The notes: generated by a model from the letters alone, not told the origin. A stretch of DNA of 17,295 nt from VRUB01 sp046758085 (GCA_046758085.1 JBHHZP010000071.1:1-17295); one strand, 5' to 3'; numbered from the stretch's first letter, positions 1-6,757 are shown. Made by a program: numbers and translations.

Positions 1-57
1 TTGGGCACGCAAAGAAAGGAACCCGTCGTACGGGGGCGGAACCCCGTTAATAAATAA
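1..57 (+). CDS. C-terminal tail of an upstream gene (possibly lspA), partial
   Basis: Frame 1 is open from the first base to a TAA at 55-57 and would encode an 18-residue basic tail ending in RGRNPVNK. In many gammaproteobacteria the gene just before fkpB is lspA (signal peptidase II), whose C-terminus is short, basic and poorly conserved. The position and strand fit, but nothing in these residues is diagnostic. The lspA assignment rests on gene order alone, and the open frame is short enough to be chance. Confidence 0.3.
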   Translation: MGTQRKEPVVRGRNPVNK

Positions 58-93
58 TCGCCGGTTGGCCACATTTCTTCCTCCGCCCTACTC

Positions 94-540
94 ATGGGTA
101 AGCTAACCGTTCAAAACGGCTCACGAGTCACGCTCCGTCTTACGCTGCGCGTGGCCGGGGCCGATCAGGATGCCATAGTGACGCACGACGGCGAGCCGTT
201 CACGTTTACCATTGGCGCTGGCGATTTGACGGCTGGCCTGGAACGTCGATTAATTTGTTTGCGAGCCGGCGAGCGCCGACGCTTCGAGATTCCCTGCCTG
301 GAGGCGTATGGGCCGATCGAGGAGGGCGCCGTGCACAGCCTGCCGCGCACGAGTTTCCCGAGTGGGATCGAGCTTCAATCAGGCCAGGTGATCGGATTCG
401 AGATCGCCGGATACGGCGAGATTCCGGGGACGGTGGTCAAGGTGTCGGCTGCTACAGTATGGGTGGACTTCTCCCATCCGCTGGCTGGTCATGACCTGAT
501 ATTCGACGTGGAAATTATAAATGTTGTGCCACAGGCTTGA
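94..540 (+). CDS. fkpB: FKBP-type peptidyl-prolyl cis-trans isomerase, FkpB/SlpA-like
   Basis: Predicted 148-residue cytoplasmic FKBP-fold prolyl isomerase, close to the usual FkpB length of about 149. The N-terminal half carries the FKBP core with VTLRLTLRVAG, a GDLTAGLERRL stretch (family pattern G-x-x-L-x-x-G-L-E) and GERRRFEIP. The insert-in-flap region follows, and the C-terminus has the family signature VDFSHPLAGHDLIFDVEI (about residues 124-141). Members act as weak isomerases and chaperones. It precedes ispH by 66 bp on the same strand, the known lspA-fkpB-ispH order, so cotranscription is likely. The ATG at 94 has no strong Shine-Dalgarno sequence, but it gives the normal protein length and no better upstream start is visible. 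Confidence 0.93.
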   Translation: MGKLTVQNGSRVTLRLTLRVAGADQDAIVTHDGEPFTFTIGAGDLTAGLERRLICLRAGERRRFEIPCLEAYGPIEEGAVHSLPRTSFPSGIELQSGQVIGFEIAGYGEIPGTVVKVSAATVWVDFSHPLAGHDLIFDVEIINVVPQA

Positions 541-606
541 TTGGACCTCGTGTGCCGCGTTCGTCATAATACGCAACCAATCTGAGATTTCGGTGATCCA
601 ACTGCC

Positions 607-1539
607 ATGCATGTGACACTCGCAAGTCCGCGCGGTTTTTGCGCCGGCGTCGATCGCGCCATAGAGATCGTCGAGCGCGCGCTTGAAATATTCGGCGCGC
701 CCATCTACGTGCGCCACGAGGTGGTCCACAATCGCCTGGTCGTGGATCAGCTGCGGAACCAGGGCGCAATTTTTGTCGAGGAGATCGCCGCGATACCCGA
801 TGGGGCGACCGTGATCTTCAGCGCGCACGGGGTATCGCGCGCCGTGCGCACTGAGGCCGAGCAGCGCGGGCTGCGCGTATTCGATGCTACCTGTCCGCTC
901 GTCACCAAGGTGCACATGGAAGTCCAACTGCACCGTAAGAAAAATACTGAGTGCGTACTGATAGGCCATGCCGGCCACCAGGAGGTCGAGGGGACTCTGG
1001 GGCAGGCCGAGAACGGGATCTATCTGGTCGAGACGCCGGATGATGTCGATCGCCTGGAAGTCAGGGATCCGGACAACCTCGCTTTCGTTACGCAGACGAC
1101 GCTGTCCATGGACGATACCGCGCTGGTGGTCGATGCTCTGCGTCGGCGGTTTCCTAATATCAAGGGGCCAAGGCGGGAAGATATTTGTTATGCCACCCAG
1201 AACCGCCAGGACTCGGTCAAAGAGCTGGCGCGCCACTGTCAAGTCGTTCTGGTGGTTGGATCGTCCAACAGCTCGAACGCCAATCGCATGCGCGAGGTCG
1301 CCGAAAGCCTCGGTGCACGCGGCTATCTTGTCGACGGGCCGGAAGATCTCAGGCGCGAGTGGCTCAACAGCGCCGAGGAAATCGGCGTAAGTGCAGGGGC
1401 ATCGACACCCGAGGTGCTGGTGCAGCGGGTGCTGGCGCAGTTGCGCGACTGGGGAGCGAAGTTGATCGAGGAACGCCCCGGCAAGACCGAGAGTGTGACC
1501 TTCAAGATTCCACGAGCCCTGAAGAAGGCCGCGGGCTGA
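607..1539 (+). CDS. ispH: 4-hydroxy-3-methylbut-2-enyl diphosphate reductase
   Basis: The last enzyme of the MEP isoprenoid pathway. It reduces HMBPP to IPP and DMAPP with an iron-sulfur cluster. The 310-residue product is full length. Cluster ligands are at Cys12 (RGFCAGVDRAI), Cys96 (DATCPLVTKVH) and Cys194 (DICYATQNRQ). Substrate-pocket residues include His41, His74 (SAHGVS), His124 and Glu126 (HAGHQEVEG), TQTTLS near 162-167 and the Ser-Asn loop VVGSSNSSNANRM. The ATG at 607 puts the first ligand at residue 12, exactly as in E. coli IspH, which supports this start although the ribosome binding site is weak. It lies downstream of fkpB. The reading frame is intact and the gene is presumably essential. 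Confidence 0.98.
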   Translation: MHVTLASPRGFCAGVDRAIEIVERALEIFGAPIYVRHEVVHNRLVVDQLRNQGAIFVEEIAAIPDGATVIFSAHGVSRAVRTEAEQRGLRVFDATCPLVTKVHMEVQLHRKKNTECVLIGHAGHQEVEGTLGQAENGIYLVETPDDVDRLEVRDPDNLAFVTQTTLSMDDTALVVDALRRRFPNIKGPRREDICYATQNRQDSVKELARHCQVVLVVGSSNSSNANRMREVAESLGARGYLVDGPEDLRREWLNSAEEIGVSAGASTPEVLVQRVLAQLRDWGAKLIEERPGKTESVTFKIPRALKKAAG

Positions 1540-1546
1540 TCCTGTT

Positions 1547-1573
1547 GTGGCCGGCCTACCCGCGGCCGGTCAC
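1547..1573 (+). terminator. GC-rich hairpin after ispH
   Basis: GTGGCCGGCC (1547-1556) and GGCCGGTCAC (1564-1573) form a 10-bp stem with one G-T wobble and a 7-base loop, starting 8 bases after the ispH stop. There is no downstream T-tract, so it is not a canonical intrinsic terminator. It may be an RNA 3'-end stabiliser or part of a factor-dependent terminator. Confidence 0.4.
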
Positions 1574-1950
1574 GACCGACGCTAACAGCGGCGATCTTGT
1601 AGGTAATTGAGTCGAAAAGCAGGGAAAATGCGCCTAACCTCGGGAAACATCACGACAAGCCTACTCCTGCTGGAATGTCCACATGTTGCCGGAGACATGA
1701 TCGAAGACTCAGATTTCGACAAAATGACTGTTGGCACTATCGGCGAATACTTACTTATCAGTAAGTAAACTTTGTCGGTGCCTCATTGTCGGTGCGCCCG
1801 GGAATAAGTGGTGTTTACGAGTGGCCGTGCCAAACCTTATCGCAACCGCCTCGGGATTAAGACCTCGCATCGGTGCGTTTGGCGGCGGCTCTCATGTTGG
1901 GCCAATCACGTACAGCAAATTTAGTCCCGTACAGGCCTGTCCAAGATGAG
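1574..1950. other. Intergenic region, no supported gene
   Basis: About 380 bases between the ispH hairpin and the promoter of the fur-like gene. One open frame of 72 codons (1731-1949, plus strand) has no recognisable domain, no ribosome binding site and an odd composition, so I do not call it. The only structured element I see is the palindrome at 1751-1768, listed separately. Composition is less GC-rich than the flanking genes, which is consistent with non-coding or decayed sequence. Confidence 0.5.
1751..1768. promoter_or_regulatory. Palindrome of TetR-operator type
   Basis: TTACTTA (1751-1757) and TAAGTAA (1762-1768) are perfect 7-bp inverted arms around TCAG. Arms of this sequence and spacing resemble operators of TetR-family repressors. 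A related, less regular palindrome built on CTTAC...GTAAG occurs at 4901-4920. No TetR-family gene is in the window, so a regulator would have to act from elsewhere. Function is inferred from symmetry only. Confidence 0.3.
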
Positions 1951-1952
1951 AA

Positions 1953-1982
1953 TTAGACTCAACCACGCTTGTCTTTTATAAT
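1953..1982 (+). promoter_or_regulatory. Sigma70-type promoter of the fur-like gene
   Basis: A perfect TATAAT lies at 1977-1982, with TTAGAC at 1953-1958 as a weak -35 after an 18-bp spacer. Transcription would start about 7-8 bases past the -10, essentially at the ATG (1991), so the message would be leaderless. This agrees with the absence of a Shine-Dalgarno sequence before that ATG. Confidence 0.5.
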
Positions 1983-1990
1983 CTTTTCAA

Positions 1991-2413
1991 ATGATTACGC
2001 AAAAGCCACGCCATGACGACGAGCTCCGCGCCTGGCTACGCAGATACGGGATTAACCCGACCAGCCAGCGCATCGAGATCGCACGCGTGTTCTTCGCACG
2101 CTGTATCCACCTTTCCGCCGAGGACGTATTCAAGCTCGTCAACACCGGCTCGCGGCGCGTATCGAAGGCCACGGTCTACAATACTCTGGCGCTGCTGGTC
2201 GAAAAGGGCCTGGTGCGCCAGGTGGTCGCCGACCCAGCGAAGATCTTCTATGACTCCAACACCGGCCCTCATCACCATTTCTATGATGTGAGCACCGGGG
2301 AGCTGAGCGACATCGATGCCCACGGCGTCAAGGTCTCGGGCCTGCCACCGTTGCCGGCGGGCACGAGCCTCGAAGGTATCGACGTGGTTGTGCGCCTGCG
2401 CCACGACCGGTAA
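1991..2413 (+). CDS. Fur-family transcriptional repressor, Irr/PerR-like
   Basis: A 140-residue Fur-superfamily protein. The N-terminal winged helix contains the family pattern for recognition of DNA, VSKATVYNTLALLVEKGLV (residues 57-75), preceded by the typical NPTSQRIEIARVF. The dimerisation half starts with the metal-ligand cluster GPHHHFYDVSTGELSDID (His94-96 onward). The CxxC pairs that hold the structural zinc in Fur and PerR are absent, and the HHHF-D-x-TGE pattern resembles Irr-type members, which sense iron or heme status, or cysteine-free PerR-like repressors. Metal specificity cannot be read from sequence. The ATG at 1991 has no Shine-Dalgarno sequence but lies at the predicted transcription start. 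The next gene is tRNA-Thr, 71 bp downstream, with its own promoter. Confidence 0.9.
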   Translation: MITQKPRHDDELRAWLRRYGINPTSQRIEIARVFFARCIHLSAEDVFKLVNTGSRRVSKATVYNTLALLVEKGLVRQVVADPAKIFYDSNTGPHHHFYDVSTGELSDIDAHGVKVSGLPPLPAGTSLEGIDVVVRLRHDR

Positions 2414-2443
2414 TTACTCGTTTCCCTGTCGCTTAGCGCCATA

Positions 2444-2472
2444 TTGGTTCCCACGTGGAAACCCCTTATACT
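2444..2472 (+). promoter_or_regulatory. Promoter of tRNA-Thr
   Basis: TTGGTT (2444-2449), a 17-bp spacer and TATACT (2467-2472) sit just upstream of the tRNA. They are followed by GC-rich CGCGGCCCGC around the predicted start. A GC-rich discriminator is typical of stable-RNA promoters under stringent control. Confidence 0.55.
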
Positions 2473-2484
2473 CGCGGCCCGCAT

Positions 2485-2560
2485 GCCGGTGTAGCTCAGT
2501 TGGCAGAGCAGCTGATTCGTAATCAGCAGGTCGGTGGTTCGAGTCCACTCGCCGGCACCA
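2485..2560 (+). tRNA. tRNA-Thr (anticodon CGT), CCA encoded
   Basis: A complete 76-base cloverleaf. The acceptor stem GCCGGTG pairs with CGCCGGC (one G-T pair), followed by discriminator A and an encoded CCA. The anticodon stem GCTGA/TCAGC encloses loop TTCGTAA, giving anticodon CGT, which reads ACG (Thr). The T arm has GGTTCGAGTCC. The 3' half from 2515 to 2558 is duplicated exactly at 4745-4788, marking this gene as the integration site of an element lying downstream. The tRNA itself is intact after integration. Confidence 0.97.
2515..2558 (+). repeat. attL-like direct repeat in the 3' half of tRNA-Thr
   Basis: This 44-bp segment, from the end of the anticodon stem to the second base pair before the 3' end, recurs without mismatch and in the same orientation at 4745-4788. 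Tyrosine-recombinase elements that integrate in tRNA genes typically regenerate the tRNA 3' end in this way. Confidence 0.8.
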
Positions 2561-2596
2561 GAAAATCTTACCCATTGTGATGTGTTTGCGACCGGG

Positions 2597-2728
2597 CTAA
2601 GCAAGTGGATTGATGTGCTTGATTCCCGGGAAGCGCTTGAAGTCATTGTCGGTAGAGCAGATGTCGAAGCCCTGTTCCAGTGCGAGCGCCGCGATGTGGG
2701 CATCCGAAGGGAGGTTGCCAGCGGTTGA
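2597..2728 (-). pseudogene. VapC-type PIN-domain toxin, C-terminal fragment
   Basis: About 43 residues read as the end of a VapC-like PIN ribonuclease: AGNLPSDAHIAALALEQG (the conserved Asp of the third acidic motif), then CSTDNDFKRFPGIKHINPLA, which matches the family's terminal STDxDFxRFPGxxxxNPL pattern. The residues upstream in this frame (to 2857) look unrelated. The N-terminal two thirds, with the first catalytic Asp, is missing, and no VapB antitoxin gene is adjacent. I therefore call it a truncated, inactive relic. It overlaps neither the tRNA nor the gene starting at 4544. Confidence 0.7.
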
Positions 2729-2771
2729 AATCAAAGGTTTCGTGACTTGAAACAGAATGCCAAAACACATT

Positions 2772-4544
2772 CTAACCTTTCTCATAGAAATCTCCGTATC
2801 CTTTTTCGATTCCCTCATTTTCAGAGTAGTCTTTCTCCGCTTTGTGTTTTTTAACAAACTCGCTCAAACTGCGGAAGTAAAAGTCGACGTTTATCCGTGC
2901 GTCCTTTCGAGGCGCTTTTGTCAAACCCCAGCCCTCTCGATCATGGTGCCGGTCGATCCATGCCGTCGCTAACCCAATTTCAGTCGCAGGTGTGAGATCA
3001 TGGAATTTGCTCTGCGCAACATGCAAGATGTCCGACTTCAAAAAACCTTGTGACTCAAGTTGCCGTAGCATGTACTCAAAATTCCGTAGTTCGGGCTTAT
3101 AGGATCCAATATCTTCGGCCGTATAGATTTCGCCAAACTTCACCTTCAACAACCTGTTACTGCTTGCGAAACTATCTCGGTCTACGTTTGACAGGATCAC
3201 TAACTTTTCATAGTGGCCATTCAGGTAGGCGAGGGCGTCGACCGAATCAGGAAAGGGGCTCCAGTCTTGTATGGATTTCCCAAACTTCACAGCTTCCACA
3301 TCGGAAATCGTGACCCCCCAATGAGTCGCCAATTTCTTATACACAAGAGCTAAGAGATCCGAATAGCGCAAGGTTGGAGTTTCTTCCTGTTGCGCTGCCT
3401 CGTACGCGGCGAATTCTTCCAATACCTTGTCGGTCAGCTGATTGGGTTTGTTGCCTGAAAAACCAGCCCGCTCCGCCAAAGGCGTCAATGCATTTCGAAT
3501 CCCACTTTCCCAATCAATCAGGGTTCCATAACAATCGAATGTTAAAACTTTGAAGACCGAAATCTTCTGAGTTGCGACTTTGAGACGTCCCGCGAGCGTT
3601 GACACGATGGTGTGGGAAATGTCGTCCTGCACCGCAAAGATGTCCTCAAGCTCGCGGTCGTATCGCTCCGCCCAGATATGGTTACCAGTCGCCGCATCCA
3701 CCAACTGTGCTGTCACCCGCACTCGTGTACCTGCCTTTCGGACGCTGCCCTCCGCGACAAACTGCACGCCTAGTTTTGCCCCAACCTCAACGATATCGAC
3801 CGACTGGCCCTTGAAGGCAAAGGATGCATTGCGCGTACTTACGAAGAGTTCTCGAAAACGCGATAGCTCTGTGATGATGTCTTCAGTGATACCGTCTGAG
3901 AAATACTCCTGGTCTGGGTCACCGCTCATATTGGTGAACGGAAGCACGGCGATGGAAGGCTTGTCGGGAAGCTCTAAACTTGGTTGGCCTGGCGCCCTCA
4001 CCTCCGGCGCTTCTTTTTCGCCTATCGTCACGCGGTACGCCCGCACCGGCTTAGCGATGTTTTTCACCTCCTGCTCGCCCAAATCCTCGTAATCGAGGTT
4101 GAGCTTCTTGCCGATGGCGGAGCGCACCGCGTCGGAGATGCAGATACCTCCAGGGTCGCCAAGTCTCTCCAGCCGGGCGGCGACGTTGACGCCGTCACCA
4201 TATATGTCGCCCCGGTCCTCGATGACATCCCCGAGGTTGACTCCGATGCGGAAGTGCACCTTGCGCCCGTTGGATAGTTCCTGATTGCGCTCCCGGAGTT
4301 TGTCCTGGATCTCGGTGGCGCAGGAGACGGCATCCACCACTGCATCGAACATCGCGAGCACCGCATCGCCTGCGTAGTGCATCACGCGACCTCGGTGACT
4401 CTCTACTGTGGCGGAGATGAGATCGAGGTACTCGCTGAGCTGCCGATGGGTGGCGTCCTCGTCTTCACCGGTCAGACGGCTGTAGCCCGCCACGTCCGCG
4501 TACAGGATGGCGGCGAGCTTGCGGGGAAGTCTGTCTGAACTCAC
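2772..4544 (-). CDS. Chimeric protein: class III nucleotide cyclase, TolB-like domain, haloacid-dehalogenase-type HAD
   Basis: A 590-residue protein from a GTG start (4542-4544), with GGAG 8 bases upstream. Residues 10-175 are a class III adenylate/guanylate cyclase domain with metal-binding Asp17 (LYADVAGYS), Asp60 (AGDAVLAMF) and the Asn120/Arg124 pair (YGDGVNVAARLE). Residues 190-322 match the TolB-like domain that follows such cyclases (PSIAVLPFTNMSGD, YFSDGITEDIITELS, GSVRKAG, WAERYDRELEDIFAVQDDI). In relatives TPR repeats come next. Here the frame passes directly at about 323-331 into a HAD domain of haloacid dehalogenase type II, with nucleophile Asp337 (FDCYGTLID), LSNVD, SYKPELRNF and HVAQSKFHD. 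Base composition drops at the join. Residue 329 (ATT) sits where free-standing HAD proteins have Met. A fused gene is likely, possibly non-functional in one half. Confidence 0.8.
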   Translation of the reverse strand: MSSDRLPRKLAAILYADVAGYSRLTGEDEDATHRQLSEYLDLISATVESHRGRVMHYAGDAVLAMFDAVVDAVSCATEIQDKLRERNQELSNGRKVHFRIGVNLGDVIEDRGDIYGDGVNVAARLERLGDPGGICISDAVRSAIGKKLNLDYEDLGEQEVKNIAKPVRAYRVTIGEKEAPEVRAPGQPSLELPDKPSIAVLPFTNMSGDPDQEYFSDGITEDIITELSRFRELFVSTRNASFAFKGQSVDIVEVGAKLGVQFVAEGSVRKAGTRVRVTAQLVDAATGNHIWAERYDRELEDIFAVQDDISHTIVSTLAGRLKVATQKISVFKVLTFDCYGTLIDWESGIRNALTPLAERAGFSGNKPNQLTDKVLEEFAAYEAAQQEETPTLRYSDLLALVYKKLATHWGVTISDVEAVKFGKSIQDWSPFPDSVDALAYLNGHYEKLVILSNVDRDSFASSNRLLKVKFGEIYTAEDIGSYKPELRNFEYMLRQLESQGFLKSDILHVAQSKFHDLTPATEIGLATAWIDRHHDREGWGLTKAPRKDARINVDFYFRSLSEFVKKHKAEKDYSENEGIEKGYGDFYEKG

Positions 4545-4744
4545 AGAACTGACTCCAGGATTGCCCTGCCGATAAAGCAGTCTACGCTTGCTGCGGACGG
4601 GGTAAAAGGAAGGCTGTGAGCACCCAGAAAACGTAACCGTCTGTCATTAAATCTAGTTGTGAAGGTAACTAAAGTTCGGTCAGGAGCGTCAAATCCACCC
4701 TAAAGCATTGAAATTAAAAATAAAACAGTCTGTCCTCCCCACTC

Positions 4745-4788
4745 ATTCGTAATCAGCAGGTCGGTGGTTCGAGTCCACTCGCCGGCAC
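4745..4788 (+). repeat. attR-like partial duplicate of tRNA-Thr
   Basis: An exact 44-bp copy of tRNA-Thr positions 2515-2558 in the same orientation, starting inside the anticodon loop region and ending at the discriminator region. The next bases are TA where the real gene has CA. The 5' half of the tRNA is absent, so this is not a tRNA gene. It marks the right border of the element. Confidence 0.8.
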
Positions 4789-5170
4789 TAGTAGGATCAA
4801 TAAATTTGTGGATTCGTAACCTGTGCACGTTTTGCTGCGTGGCTGGCGTTTTGCATATCCGTACCAGTACCGTCCGGGATCAGCCGCGCCGGAGAAAATA
4901 CTTACTATCTAGTATGTAAGAACGCCCAAATTTTCCTAAAATTGTCACCCCGATAAACGCCTGGAACCACCCCGCAATGCGTAGCGATTTATGGTAACTT
5001 ATTGTTTTCATGAGGATTGTGAATCTGCAGACGGGTGGTGTGCACGGGCTCGCCGATAGCAGAAATATCGATGCATGGGATAGTTATGCTGATCTGGGCA
5101 GTAACTCCGCCCACCAAAGGGTGAGGACGGTTCAATCAACTAGGCGCCGCTTCTCAGACGACCCCGCAGC
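4789..5170. other. Intergenic region right of the island border, no supported gene
   Basis: About 380 bases with stops in all frames apart from a 54-codon frame at 5010-5174 (plus strand) that I cannot support. It contains the palindrome CTTAC...CTAG...GTAAG at 4901-4920, which resembles a TetR-type operator and the palindrome at 1751-1768. The stretch is AT-richer than neighbouring genes. Together with 4545-4744 it leaves over 600 bases without a convincing gene. Confidence 0.45.
4901..4920. promoter_or_regulatory. Second TetR-type palindrome
   Basis: A 20-base element with outer arms CTTAC/GTAAG and a central CTAG, interrupted by three unpaired positions on each side. It resembles the element at 1751-1768 (shared CTTACT/AGTA core). 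Its role is unknown and the assignment is by symmetry only. Confidence 0.25.
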
Positions 5171-5818
5171 CTAAAAGTGACTTGATCTTAAGGTTATCCC
5201 TTTGCGCTCGCTCACGGGCGTCGTCGACGATTCGCTGAAACCCAAATCGGTATGCCCAACTATGGTATCGATTAGCTGGAGATTAACCTGGCTAAAGTCA
5301 ATTGCATCAGCGAATGCCGGAGTAAGCGGCAGATCAGTGGTCGGGAACGTGGCCGCATCTTGGTCCACGAGCAAAACCCGGAAAAAGCCCACATGAAATC
5401 CGAATAATTTCCCCGTGCAGTACGGGGCGCGCAGTTCGTACTGGTCCACACCCTCGGCGCTGAGATTGCTGAAGACGGTAATCCCCGTGCCCGGCCCTGA
5501 CGCGGTCACGGTATCCCCGCCGATCTCAATGATGAATTCGACGGGACCGTAGCTCGATAAAAAAGGAGATGTGTTGCCGAGCGGGCCAGAACCGGGGGAT
5601 AACGTTGGCTCGAACCCGTAAGTCACTACTAACGGTTCATTTGCCGAGCCTCCCACCAATGTCGCGTCCAGGGTGGTGCGATATCGAAACGCCAGCCGCC
5701 GGCGTTTGGCGGCAGGCCGCAACAGGCCTGACGTCAAGAAAGCGCCAAGGCGAGTCGGGGTGCGTGTGTAGGTGCCTATTGAATTTCTCCTGTCTGCTCG
5801 TGTGGAGCTAAAACTCAT
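5171..5818 (-). CDS. Unrecognised protein, possible decayed PEP-CTERM-like exported protein
   Basis: A 215-residue frame. The first 45 residues are Arg/Thr-rich with no signal peptide. From residue 46 the sequence looks like an extracellular beta-sandwich: alternating strands, many Gly, Thr and Ser, a single Cys, and the stretch FIIEIGGDTVTASGPGTGITVFSN. The style is that of PEP-CTERM and related exported proteins, which carry an N-terminal signal and a C-terminal sorting helix. Both are missing here: the frame ends in PVSERKGITLRSSHF. I therefore suspect a gene broken at both ends, although a novel cytoplasmic protein cannot be excluded. It follows the transglycosylase gene by 12 bp on the same strand, with only a weak ribosome binding site. 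Confidence 0.45.
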   Translation of the reverse strand: MSFSSTRADRRNSIGTYTRTPTRLGAFLTSGLLRPAAKRRRLAFRYRTTLDATLVGGSANEPLVVTYGFEPTLSPGSGPLGNTSPFLSSYGPVEFIIEIGGDTVTASGPGTGITVFSNLSAEGVDQYELRAPYCTGKLFGFHVGFFRVLLVDQDAATFPTTDLPLTPAFADAIDFSQVNLQLIDTIVGHTDLGFSESSTTPVSERKGITLRSSHF

Positions 5819-5830
5819 CCCACCACAAAG

Positions 5831-6457
5831 CTATGAGTCCCAGCGGGTGCGGAGCGCTTGGCCGTTTAATACTTTACGCGCAAAACCGTTGCTCGGGTCG
5901 AGCCCTTGAACGATCGCCTTTCTTACTGCATGCTCGCCCCGGTTGTACATGAGCAACGCCAGCCTTACATCGCCTTGTGCGCGATTGAGATAGTGTCTCA
6001 GCACGTGTGCACCTGCGTGGATGTTCAGATACGGGTCCGTCAGGTCCTTGTCTGTTGATATGAAGTCGATCTGCTCCATCCAGACTTTCGGCATGATTTG
6101 CATCATGCCAAGCGCCCCTTTGTTTGACTTTGCGTGTGAATCGAAGCCACTCTCGACTCGTGTCAACAGGAGGAGCAGGCGTGGATCAAGCCGGTAGTCC
6201 GCCGCGGCATCGATGTACGCCCTGGCGTAGTACCGCGCTTTGAACTTACTGTCGATATCTGCTGCACCCATCACGTGCTTGGTCATCACTTCTAGAAACT
6301 CTTCCTGTTGGTCCAGTATGTGATGTGAGGTGCGGGCGTCGTACTCGCTCACATACAGTTGCTGCGCCAAGCGCTGGGTTTGCTGGTACTGGAGTAGGTT
6401 CATGCAGATGCTTATGACAAGCAGCCCAAGGAGTGCGGGAAAAACGAGTACTTTCAT
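5831..6457 (-). CDS. Membrane-anchored lytic transglycosylase (SLT domain)
   Basis: Predicted to cleave the MurNAc-GlcNAc bond of peptidoglycan with anhydro-product formation. I choose the ATG at 6457 (208 residues) because GGAGGAGAC lies just upstream. A longer frame begins at 6484. Residues 2-22 are hydrophobic with a single Lys before them, an uncleaved inner-membrane anchor or signal peptide. A helical linker follows, then the lysozyme-like SLT domain from about residue 88: RLDPRLLLLLTRVESGFDS with catalytic Glu102, KGALGMMQIMP, and LNIHAGAHVLRHYL then LALLMYNRG. These are the ES, GxMQ and YN motifs of family 1 transglycosylases. The domain ends near residue 190. It may be cotranscribed with the unrecognised gene downstream. 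Its cellular role (wall remodelling, or opening wall for a secretion apparatus) is not evident. Confidence 0.88.
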   Translation of the reverse strand: MKVLVFPALLGLLVISICMNLLQYQQTQRLAQQLYVSEYDARTSHHILDQQEEFLEVMTKHVMGAADIDSKFKARYYARAYIDAAADYRLDPRLLLLLTRVESGFDSHAKSNKGALGMMQIMPKVWMEQIDFISTDKDLTDPYLNIHAGAHVLRHYLNRAQGDVRLALLMYNRGEHAVRKAIVQGLDPSNGFARKVLNGQALRTRWDS

Positions 6458-6634
6458 TGTGTCTCCTCCGAAGAAAGCCAACATAACTGCCGACCCAAAG
6501 CTCTTCCTTCATCGGGTGTTCCTCCTGGTCGGGGTCGTACCGTGGGATCGCTCCGAAAAAACCTATGCAGTATTCGTTCCGGTTCTGTAAGTATTTGATT
6601 TAGATAGCATTAATTCGTTACGCCAGAGACAATG

Positions 6635-6651
6635 TGTAAAAAGTTCCGACA
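6635..6651 (+). repeat. 17-bp direct repeat, copy 1
   Basis: TGTAAAAAGTTCCGACA. It matches copy 2 (6758-6774) at TGTAAA and at CCGACA with the same spacing, differing in three internal bases. The 123-bp offset and the position upstream of a sigma54-like element suggest an activator binding site. I see no long inverted symmetry, so it would be a directional site. Confidence 0.45.
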
Positions 6652-6757
6652 CCGCTTGCGCCGGGTTTTGACTTGCAATCAAGCCCACACTCTGCACGTA
6701 GGGGTAAGTTTTTCGTTAATCCAAGAACTTAGGCGATAAGCAAATAGGCATCGGCAC

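Larger units (their letters stand above)
2561..4744. mobile_element. Remnant of a tRNA-Thr-integrated island (no integrase)
   Basis: The segment lies between the intact tRNA-Thr and a duplicated tRNA 3' half, so it has the borders of an integrated element. It is only 2.2 kb and contains a VapC C-terminal fragment (2597-2728) and one chimeric gene (2772-4544). Neither an integrase nor mobilisation genes are present. The part from about 2600 to 3560 is clearly poorer in GC than the flanking core genes and than the cyclase part (3560-4544), so it looks like a mosaic reduced by deletion. An alternative is a cassette mobilised in trans. Confidence 0.6.

Noticed and set aside
379..1242. 287-codon minus-strand frame across fkpB and ispH
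   Set aside because: Antisense shadow; both plus-strand genes are clearly recognisable and complete.
1731..1949. 72-codon plus-strand frame between ispH and the fur-like gene
   Set aside because: No ribosome binding site, no recognisable domain, odd residue composition, and it contains the palindrome at 1751.
2728..2857. N-terminal extension of the VapC-like frame as a real 86-residue toxin
   Set aside because: The first 43 residues are Lys/Arg-rich, lack the PIN catalytic Asp and overlap the end of the chimeric gene; only the C-terminal part is homologous.
4745..4788. Second tRNA-Thr gene
   Set aside because: Only the 3' half is present; there is no D arm, no 5' acceptor strand and the CCA is altered, so it is an attachment-site duplicate.
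5010..5174. 54-codon plus-strand frame starting ATGAGGATTGTG
   Set aside because: No family resemblance and no clear ribosome binding site; such short frames occur by chance.
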